A DNA stretch of 64,000 bases from Duganella aquatilis (GTDB taxonomy: Bacteria; Pseudomonadota; Gammaproteobacteria; Burkholderiales; Burkholderiaceae_D). The position numbers and the translations under genes are program-made. Position 1 is the first letter of the stretch. Each line of letters opens with the position of its first letter. Below, piece after piece: positions 50,481-57,181 of this stretch. Under the pieces are notes generated by a model. It saw nothing but the letters and a program-made list of their open reading frames with translations. It was not told where the DNA came from and did no database searches. The stretch is from assembly GCF_009674565.1 (NCBI RefSeq), contig NZ_WKJL01000006.1:155473-219472 (forward strand). The letters are read 5' to 3'.

Positions 50481-51689
50481 TCAAGAGCTGGCCTGGCTGA
50501 CCAGGCCACGGTGTTGTGCGCGGTTCAGCTTAGGATACACGATGGGAATGGTCAGCATGGTGCTGCCGACAGCCATCAGCAACAGCGCGGTGAAGGTTTC
50601 GCTGGTGATGATCTGCTTGTCCAGCAGGATGTTGGCGAAGATGATTTCGATCAGGCCCTTCGATTGCAGCAGCCAGCCGATGATCGACGCTTCACCGCTC
50701 TTCCAGTTCAGCAGCTTGCCGGCGATGTGCGCGCCCGCCAGCTTGCCGCCCACCGACGCCAGCAACAGCAGGCCGCCGACGAAGAACACCGAGTAACCGC
50801 CCAGATCCCACTTGGTGCGCAGGCCGGTGCTCAGGAAGAATACCGGCATCAGCACCAGCAGCACGTTCTTGAACAGCGCGTCCAGCTGCTCCTGGCCGAA
50901 CCAGTCCGCATCCATCACCACGCCGGCCAGGAAGGCGCCGACCATGAAGTGCAGGCCGGCCCAATCGGCGCCGAACGAGCAGGCGATCAGCCAGATCATG
51001 GCGACGTACCAGCGGTCGCTGTTTTGCAGGCGGTTCATCAGGCGGCGGAAGGCAAAGGTCAGCAACGCAAACGCGACCAGGAAGCCCAGCTGGCGACCGA
51101 CGCGTTCCCAATCCAGCATGATCAGCGCCAGCACGCCCCAGATGGCGACGTCGTCCAGGCTGGCGTAGCGCAGGATGCGCTGGCCCATCGGCTGGCGCAG
51201 GATCTGCAGCTTTTCCATCAGCAGCACCAGCACTGGCAGCGCGGTGACGGCGCAGGCCATGCCGGTGCCCAGCATGAATTGCCAGTTGGCGGCTTTGGCG
51301 CCCATCCAGCCCTGGTAGTTCATCAGCAGCAGGGCGGCGGCGCAGCCGAACACCAGCGGCACGCCCAGCGACAGGCCGGCGGTGGTGACGCTTTCGCGGC
51401 GGTGCTGCCAGACTTTTTTCAGGTCCAGCTCGATACCGGCCAGCATCACGAACAGCATCACGCCCCATTGGGCGACGCCGTTGAGGGTTTTGACCACGTC
51501 CGGATTGAAGACGAATTTGTGGTAATCCGGGAACAAAGCGCCCATGACGCCCGGTCCGAGGATGATGCCCATGATGATCTGCACGATCACCAGCGGAGCG
51601 AAATAGTCGGTGCGCCCAAGGCGCCAGACCAGGAAAGGCACGACGAAGATCAGCAACATCGCGAGCAGGAAGATTTCGGTAGTACTCAT
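50481..51689 (-). CDS. CPA2-type cation:proton antiporter
   Basis: The 402-residue protein has about twelve hydrophobic helices and the Na+/H+ exchanger pattern. Examples are MLFVMLAGIELDLKKVW, the discontinuous helix MACAVTALPVLVLLMEK, SLDDVAIWGVLALIML with paired acidic residues and FMVGAFLAGVVMDADW. It ends without the RCK/TrkA domain found in KefB. It probably exchanges Na+ or K+ for protons. It precedes the KfrA-like gene on the same strand, nine bases apart. Confidence 0.87.
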   Translation of the reverse strand: MSTTEIFLLAMLLIFVVPFLVWRLGRTDYFAPLVIVQIIMGIILGPGVMGALFPDYHKFVFNPDVVKTLNGVAQWGVMLFVMLAGIELDLKKVWQHRRESVTTAGLSLGVPLVFGCAAALLLMNYQGWMGAKAANWQFMLGTGMACAVTALPVLVLLMEKLQILRQPMGQRILRYASLDDVAIWGVLALIMLDWERVGRQLGFLVAFALLTFAFRRLMNRLQNSDRWYVAMIWLIACSFGADWAGLHFMVGAFLAGVVMDADWFGQEQLDALFKNVLLVLMPVFFLSTGLRTKWDLGGYSVFFVGGLLLLASVGGKLAGAHIAGKLLNWKSGEASIIGWLLQSKGLIEIIFANILLDKQIITSETFTALLLMAVGSTMLTIPIVYPKLNRAQHRGLVSQASS

Positions 51690-51834
51690 ATGTCCCCTAT
51701 ATTTTTGTGTAATGTAATTACATACCGCAGAGCGATACTATCCCGACAATATTAAAAATGAAAGCGTTTTCTTGATCTGGGGTGGTATCGTTTCCACAAA
51801 ACGGGTGGCAGGCGCTATCAGGTACAATCGCGGC

Positions 51835-52614
51835 ATGTATATCGACTCTCATTGCCACATCAATTTTCCTGAGCTGGCCGCTCGCATGCCTGAAATCCTC
51901 GCCAAGATGGCCGACAACAAGGTGACCCATGCCTTGTGCGTGTCGGTCGATCTGCCGGATTTCCCGCAGGTGCTGGCGCTGGCCCACGCGTATCCGCACA
52001 TCTACGCCTCGGTCGGCGTGCATCCGGATTATGAGGACACGCCGGAACCGACCGTCGAACAGCTGGTGCAGCTGGCCGATGATCCGAAAATCCTCGCCAT
52101 CGGCGAAACCGGACTGGATTACTACCGTCTGGAAGGCGACCTGGAATGGCAGCGCGAGCGCTTCCGCACGCACATCAAGGCGTCGCGCATCACCCGCAAG
52201 CCGCTGATCATTCATACCCGCAGCGCCAGCGAAGACACCATCCGCATCATGCGCGAAGAGGGTGCGGGCACGGAGGCGGGCGGCGTGGCGGGCGTGATGC
52301 ACTGCTTTACCGAGTCGCTGGAAGTGGCGCGTGCGGCGATCGAGATGGGCTTCTATATCTCGTTCTCCGGCATCGTGACCTTCAAGAGCGCCAAGGACTT
52401 GCAGGCGGTGGCGCTGGCACTGCCGCTGGAGCGCATCCTGATCGAGACCGATTCGCCGTACCTGGCGCCGGTGCCGTATCGCGGCCGCATGAATGAGCCG
52501 GGCTATGTGGCGCACGTGGCCGAATACCTGGCCCAGCTCAAGGGTGTGTCGGTGGAAGAAGTGGCGGCGCAAACCACCGCCAACTTCCGCAAACTGTTCA
52601 ACGTGGCGGCCTGA
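51835..52614 (+). CDS. TatD-family metal-dependent DNase
   Basis: The 259-residue TIM-barrel hydrolase has DSHCHINF (first metal ligands), SVGVHPDYED, AIGETGLDYYR, PLIIHTRSASEDT, MHCFTESLEVAR and LIETDSPYLAPVPYRG. TatD proteins are 3'-5' exonucleases or related hydrolases. The ATG at 51835 begins the conserved MYIDSHCH. In many proteobacteria this gene follows pilZ directly; here two minus-strand genes intervene. Confidence 0.94.
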   Translation: MYIDSHCHINFPELAARMPEILAKMADNKVTHALCVSVDLPDFPQVLALAHAYPHIYASVGVHPDYEDTPEPTVEQLVQLADDPKILAIGETGLDYYRLEGDLEWQRERFRTHIKASRITRKPLIIHTRSASEDTIRIMREEGAGTEAGGVAGVMHCFTESLEVARAAIEMGFYISFSGIVTFKSAKDLQAVALALPLERILIETDSPYLAPVPYRGRMNEPGYVAHVAEYLAQLKGVSVEEVAAQTTANFRKLFNVAA

Positions 52615-53279
52615 TGCGGCGCACGCGGCGGTTGATCCTGCTGGGGCTGGCCTCTGCGGTGGCCGCGCCGGTCTGCGCGGCCGAGCAGAGCGACGACGAA
52701 GTCGAGTTCTTCCGCGCCGCCCAGCTGGATGGCGCCGACCGCGTCCGGAAAATGCTGGCGCGCGGCGTCAATCCCAATATACGGGACGCCAACGGCGAGA
52801 CCGGCCTGATCGTCGCCATGCGCTACGAAGCGCTGGACGTGGCGCGCGTGCTGATGGCCCAGAAGGGCATCGATATCGAAGCGAAGGCGCCCAACGGCAA
52901 CACCGCGCTGATGATGGCCGCCTTCCGCAACAACAAGACGGCGGTGCTGGAGCTATTGCAGCGCGGCGCGCAGGTGAACCAGAAAGGCTGGACCGCGCTG
53001 CATTACGCGGCCGCCGCCGGCAGCGTGGAAATCACCACCATCCTGCTCGACAAATACGCCTACATCGACGCCGAGACGCCGTCCGGCATGACGCCGCTGA
53101 TGATCGCCGCCCGCGAAGGCCAGGAAAAAGTGGTCGAACTGCTGCTCGCACAAGGCGCCGACGCCACGCTGAAAGACGGCGGCTTCCACCTCACCGCCGC
53201 CGAATTCGCCCTCAAGGCCGACAAGCCCTGGATCGCCAAAACCATCAACACCTTCCTTGCCAACAAAAAACCGCGCTAG
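52614..53279 (+). CDS. Exported ankyrin-repeat protein
   Basis: The 221-residue protein has a signal peptide (RRLILLGLASAVAAPVCA). About five ankyrin repeats occupy residues 30-215, for example NGETGLIVAMRYEALDVARVL, NTALMMAAFRNNKTAVLELL, GWTALHYAAAAGSVEITTILL and GMTPLMIAAREGQEKVVELLL. It should be a periplasmic protein-binding module; no enzyme domain is present. Its ATG overlaps the TatD gene stop (TGATG), so the two are coupled. Confidence 0.92.
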   Translation: MRRTRRLILLGLASAVAAPVCAAEQSDDEVEFFRAAQLDGADRVRKMLARGVNPNIRDANGETGLIVAMRYEALDVARVLMAQKGIDIEAKAPNGNTALMMAAFRNNKTAVLELLQRGAQVNQKGWTALHYAAAAGSVEITTILLDKYAYIDAETPSGMTPLMIAAREGQEKVVELLLAQGADATLKDGGFHLTAAEFALKADKPWIAKTINTFLANKKPR

Positions 53280-53289
53280 CGCTGCCTCG

Positions 53290-54093
53290 TCAAGCCTGGA
53301 TTTGCAGCAGGTAGTCGTTGATGATGTCGGAGCTGGCGGAAGGCGAGCTGAGGTGAGGGCAGTGGCCGATGTTGGTGATGACGGCCAGTTCGCTGTGGGG
53401 CAGATGCTGGTGCAGCCAGTCGCCCACTTCGCGCGGGGCGATCATGTCATCGCTGCATTGCAGGATCAGCGCCGGGACGGTGGATTTTTCCACGTCCGCA
53501 CGGTGATCGGCGGTGAAGGTGACGCGGGCGAAATGGCGCGAGATCTCGGGATCGTTCTTCTGGAAGCGCGTCAGCAGTTCCTGCTGCAAGACCGGCTGCC
53601 TGGGCGCGCCCATAATCACCGGCGCCATGCGCTTGATCCAGCTGTCGTAGTCGAGCTCCATCATCTGCAGCAGGCCGTCGATGTCTTCCACATTGAAGCC
53701 GCCGACGTAATCGTCATCGTTGATGAACGACGGCGACGGCCCGACCATGATCTGCGCCACAAACTTTTCCGGCGACATGATGGACGCCAGCATGCCGATC
53801 ATCGCGGCCACCGAGTGCCCGACAAACACCACCGGCGCCTTCGCGTACAGGCCGATCACATCCAGCACATCCTCCGCATGGCCGTGCAGCGTGCTGTATT
53901 TCTCGCGGTCGTAGGCGCCCAGGTCGGAGCCGCCGCTGCCGGTCAGGTCCATCAGCACCACCCGGTAGCGCCCCAGGAACGAGGGGTAGATGAAGCGCCA
54001 CATCTGCTGGTCGCAGCCGTAACCGTGCACAAACATGATGGTGGCGGGGCCATCGCCATGGCAATGAACGTTGTTGCGAAACTGTACAGACAT
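53290..54093 (-). CDS. RsbQ-like alpha/beta hydrolase
   Basis: The 267-residue hydrolase lacks a signal peptide and follows RsbQ and strigolactone-receptor-like proteins closely. It has NVHCHGDGPATIMFVHGYGCDQQMW, LTGSGGSDLGAYD, the Ser nucleophile in VGHSVAAMIG and the His in TNIGHCPHLSSP. In Bacillus, RsbQ works with the PAS-phosphatase RsbP in energy-stress signalling, but no such partner is here. It could be a free-standing esterase. Confidence 0.87.
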   Translation of the reverse strand: MSVQFRNNVHCHGDGPATIMFVHGYGCDQQMWRFIYPSFLGRYRVVLMDLTGSGGSDLGAYDREKYSTLHGHAEDVLDVIGLYAKAPVVFVGHSVAAMIGMLASIMSPEKFVAQIMVGPSPSFINDDDYVGGFNVEDIDGLLQMMELDYDSWIKRMAPVIMGAPRQPVLQQELLTRFQKNDPEISRHFARVTFTADHRADVEKSTVPALILQCSDDMIAPREVGDWLHQHLPHSELAVITNIGHCPHLSSPSASSDIINDYLLQIQA

Positions 54094-54255
54094 GACATCT
54101 CCGTGATTAATCGCCGCTAGTATAAACGCAATAGTGATTTTTGCTTAACGATGAGCGGCGCAAATGAATTGGAGGGTATTTGCCGGCCAGTTCCCGGCAT
54201 AGTGTCGCAACATTCTTCACCATAATGTCCCCAGCGCATCTACCAAGGACGACCA

Positions 54256-55179
54256 ATGCTGAACGAACGCGAAATCGAGAGCTGCTATCTGGGGCAGTTT
54301 ATTCCGGTCCACTACCATCACAATATGCTGATGGACCAAAACCGCATGCATGGCTTCAAGTCGGCCATCGCCTACGGCGTCAAGCCGGGCGCGAAAGTGC
54401 TGGAACTGGGCGGCGGTACGGGCGTGCTGTCGTGGTTCGCGGCCGCCAACGCGTCCAAGGTCTATTGCGTCGAGTTTAACCCGGACATGGTCAAGGAAGC
54501 GCGCAAATTCCTGGCGATGAACCCGAACGGCGAAAAAGTCGAGGTGATCCACGCCGACGCCTTCGAATACATGCCGCCGGAGCCGGTCGACGTCGTCATC
54601 TGCGAGATGATCCACGTCGGCATGCTGCGCGAAAAACAGGTGGAAGTGATCGAATCGTTCAAGCGCCGCTACCTGGAGCGCTTCGGCGGCCCGCTGCCGC
54701 TGTTCCTGCCGGAAGCGGTGATCATGGCGGTGCAGCCGCTGCAACAGGAATACGATTTCGAGGGCTTCTGCGCGCCGATCGTGCAGTTCCAGGAAACCGC
54801 CGCCATCTATCCGGGCACGGTGGAGCTGGCCCAGCCGGCGGTGTACAGCATCATCGATTTCAACCAGCCGAACGAGCTGATCTATTCGTGGCAGGGCAAG
54901 TTCGTGGTCGAGCGCAACGGCGAAGTCAACGCCATGCGCTTCGTCACCAAGAACATCCTGGCCGTGGTGCAGGAGCGTTCCAGCACCATCGACTGGCTCA
55001 ATCCCTACATGGCGGTGCCGCTGAACGTCCCGGTCAAGGCGCGCGAGGGCGACGTGCTGCAAGTGAGTTTCCAGTACCGCGCCGGCGGTTCGATCGCCTC
55101 GCTGCAAGCCACGCTGAAGGCCGAAGTGCTGTACGAAGCCGTGTTGCAGCCCGCGCAGCACATGCCCGCCTTCGCGTAA
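54256..55179 (+). CDS. PRMT-like class I SAM-dependent methyltransferase
   Basis: The 307-residue protein begins with MLMDQNRMHGFKSAIAYGV, close to the M..D..R...Y..AI segment of protein arginine methyltransferases. SAM motif I follows (VLELGGGTGVLSWFAA), with motif post I VYCVEFNP. Then comes VDVVICEMIHVGMLREKQVEVI, in the place of the PRMT double-E loop with one Glu visible. The C-terminal half is beta-rich, as in the PRMT barrel. The substrate may be protein or a small molecule. Ribosome site AAGGACGACC is weak. Confidence 0.78.
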   Translation: MLNEREIESCYLGQFIPVHYHHNMLMDQNRMHGFKSAIAYGVKPGAKVLELGGGTGVLSWFAAANASKVYCVEFNPDMVKEARKFLAMNPNGEKVEVIHADAFEYMPPEPVDVVICEMIHVGMLREKQVEVIESFKRRYLERFGGPLPLFLPEAVIMAVQPLQQEYDFEGFCAPIVQFQETAAIYPGTVELAQPAVYSIIDFNQPNELIYSWQGKFVVERNGEVNAMRFVTKNILAVVQERSSTIDWLNPYMAVPLNVPVKAREGDVLQVSFQYRAGGSIASLQATLKAEVLYEAVLQPAQHMPAFA

Positions 55180-55238
55180 AAAGTCCCCACGGCGGTCGTT
55201 CCGGAGCGTATATTTCGTCTTTTACGAAAGAGAAATGT

Positions 55239-55487
55239 ATGACCGAGAACGACCAACGCTACCTGATCCAGCAAAACAAGATCGCCGACGGCGAAACCAA
55301 GCCGCCCGTGTTTGCCAAAGTCATGCGCAGCAAGGAAGGCGTATTCGAAGGCGTGTCCTTCATCAAATCGAAGGACAAGGCCTCGGTGCTGACCATCGCG
55401 GAAGCCAACGAGGCGGTCGCCTGGGCCACCAAGAAGAAGCCGAACGCCAAGGAATACGTTACCAAGATTATCTGCGTCGGCCAGTAA
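55239..55487 (+). CDS. Small conserved-looking hypothetical protein
   Basis: The 82-residue product starts MTENDQRYLIQQNKIADGE and is soluble and lysine-rich, with a predicted beta-then-helix pattern (VFEGVSFIKSKDKASVLTIAEANEAVAWATKKK). GAAAGAGAAA upstream is a fair ribosome site; the first ATG, at 55235, is out of frame. I do not recognise the family. It follows the PRMT-like gene by 59 bases and ends directly against the convergent hydrolase gene. Confidence 0.72.
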   Translation: MTENDQRYLIQQNKIADGETKPPVFAKVMRSKEGVFEGVSFIKSKDKASVLTIAEANEAVAWATKKKPNAKEYVTKIICVGQ

Positions 55488-56432
55488 TTACTGGATGAAG
55501 TCGACCAGCGCCGGCACCACCTGATCCGGCGCTTCGTCGATCAGCCAGTGTCCCGATCCCTTCACGATGATGCTTTTGACGTTGGTCGCATACAGTTGCG
55601 CCTGCTTGCCGAGGAAGTCGCCCGCCGATTTTTCGCCGGCGATGGTCAGCACCGGCATGGTCAGCTTGGTCTTGCTCATCGGCTCGAAATCGGCGGCATC
55701 GCGGTCGAAGTCGCTGAAGTAGGAAAAGCCCGCGCGCATACCGCCCGGCTGGGAATACGCCGCCGTGTACAGCTGGCGGTCCGCTTCCTTGATGGACTTG
55801 CCCTTGTCGGCCGAAAAGTCATTCCAGAAGTGTTCAAAGTAGATGCGCTCGCGTCCCTTCACCAGCGCCAGCGGCGTGTCGCCATAAAAGTAAAAGTGCC
55901 AGACGGCCGCGCGCGGGAAGGCGTTTTTCCAGTCGCCGATGCCGGGTACAAACGCGTCCATGACCACCAGCTTGCTGGTGTCGGCCGGGAACTGGGCGGC
56001 GTAGCCGTACGCCACCATCATGCCGATGTCGTGGCCGACCACGGCGGCCGGCTCGCTGCTGATGGTCTTGACCAGTTCGTGAACGTCGACCGCCATGGTT
56101 TTCTTGTCGTAGCCTTTTTCCGGCTTCTCCGAGCCGCCGGCGCCGCGCAGGTCCGGCACGATGACGGTGTGGTTCTTGACCAGCGCCTTCATGGCTGGAA
56201 TCCACATGTGGCCGGTCTGGCCATAGCCGTGCAACAACAGCACCGGCGAGCCCTTGCCGCCAACCTTGTAGTGCAGGCGCACGCCGTTGACCTGCGCGTA
56301 TTTGTCGGTAAAGCCGTCGACTTTGACGTCGATGGGGGCCGCCGCGTTGGCGCCCATCGCCGCGGCTGACAGCAGGGACGCCGCGATGCAGCGCAGGCCA
56401 AGGCGGCGGACGGAACTAAAGGTGGAAAGCAT
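55488..56432 (-). CDS. Exported epoxide-hydrolase-like alpha/beta hydrolase
   Basis: The 314-residue protein has a signal peptide ending around ANAAAP. An alpha/beta-hydrolase core then uses an Asp nucleophile (VVGHDIGMMVAYGYAA). The oxyanion segment is LLLHGYGQTGHMW, followed by VPDLRGAGGSEKPEKGYDKK, and the catalytic His is in VKGSGHWLIDEAP. An Asp nucleophile indicates epoxide hydrolase or dehalogenase chemistry rather than an esterase. It is divergent from the LuxR-type regulator, sharing a 119-base region with inverted repeats, so the two may be linked. Confidence 0.88.
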   Translation of the reverse strand: MLSTFSSVRRLGLRCIAASLLSAAAMGANAAAPIDVKVDGFTDKYAQVNGVRLHYKVGGKGSPVLLLHGYGQTGHMWIPAMKALVKNHTVIVPDLRGAGGSEKPEKGYDKKTMAVDVHELVKTISSEPAAVVGHDIGMMVAYGYAAQFPADTSKLVVMDAFVPGIGDWKNAFPRAAVWHFYFYGDTPLALVKGRERIYFEHFWNDFSADKGKSIKEADRQLYTAAYSQPGGMRAGFSYFSDFDRDAADFEPMSKTKLTMPVLTIAGEKSAGDFLGKQAQLYATNVKSIIVKGSGHWLIDEAPDQVVPALVDFIQ

Positions 56433-56488
56433 GTTTTTCTCCCGGGTGAAGTGGTGGCGATCAATGTAAGTCCGCTCCCGCCCATCTC

Positions 56489-56522
56489 CTATACTCGAAA
56501 GAGTAGCTACATTGAAGTATAG
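56489..56522. promoter_or_regulatory. Nested inverted repeats between hydrolase and response-regulator genes
   Basis: CTATACT (56489-56495) is inverted at 56516-56522, and TACTC (56492-56496) is inverted at 56501-56505 around GAAA. Together they lie in the middle of the divergent promoter region, 29 to 62 bases before the regulator start. They could be an operator for a dimeric regulator; unproven. Confidence 0.4.
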
Positions 56523-56551
56523 TCACGGAACCGTCTACATGGAGATTTGAC

Positions 56552-57181
56552 ATGGCTTCAGCCTCGCCGATCCGCGTTTTGGTGGCCGACGACCATCCGT
56601 TGATACGTGAAGGCCTGGCCGCCGTGTTTGCCTCCAACGACAACTTCGTGCTGGTGGCCGAAGCCGGCGACGGCCGGCAGGCGGTCGAGCTGTACCGCCA
56701 GCACCGGCCCGACATCGTGCTGATGGACCTGCAAATGCCGGTCATGAACGGCGCCCAGGCCATCACCGCGATCCTGGCATTGCATCCCGAGGCGCGCATC
56801 GTGGCGCTGACCACCTACGGCGGCGATGCCCAGGTGGCCCGCGCGCTGCGCCTGGGCGCGGTGTCCTATCTGCTCAAGAACACGGTGAGGAAAGAGTTGT
56901 TCAGCTGTCTGACGACGGTGCACGCCGGCGGCCGGCCGCTGCCGCCCGAGGTGGCGGTGAAACTGGCGGCGCGGCCGGCCTGCGACGCCTTGAGCGCGCG
57001 CGAGGTGGAGGTGCTGCGGCTGGTCGCCAAGGGCAATTCCAACCGCCGCGCCTCGCTGCTGCTGGGCGTGACCGAAGATACGGTCAAGGGTCACATGAAA
57101 AGCATCCTGTCCAAGCTGGCCGCCAACGACCGCACGCATGCGGTGATGATCGCCATCAACCGGGGGATTTTCGGCGTTTGA
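56552..57181 (+). CDS. NarL/LuxR-family response regulator
   Basis: The 209-residue protein has a receiver domain (acidic pair Asp13-Asp14, phospho-acceptor Asp59 in IVLMDLQMPVMNG, Thr in VALTTYGG, Lys in SYLLKNTV). A LuxR-type helix-turn-helix follows (LSAREVEVLRLVAKGNSNRRASLLLGV region to GHMKSILSKL). It is the likely partner of the large kinase converging on it; the 3' ends overlap by 26 bases. It may act on the shared promoter region with the exported hydrolase. Confidence 0.94.
   Translation: MASASPIRVLVADDHPLIREGLAAVFASNDNFVLVAEAGDGRQAVELYRQHRPDIVLMDLQMPVMNGAQAITAILALHPEARIVALTTYGGDAQVARALRLGAVSYLLKNTVRKELFSCLTTVHAGGRPLPPEVAVKLAARPACDALSAREVEVLRLVAKGNSNRRASLLLGVTEDTVKGHMKSILSKLAANDRTHAVMIAINRGIFGV

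Noticed and set aside
55191..55200. GCGGTCGTTC upstream of the 82-residue gene as an operator copy
   Set aside because: One mismatch, GC-rich surroundings and no palindromic flanks; not convincing.
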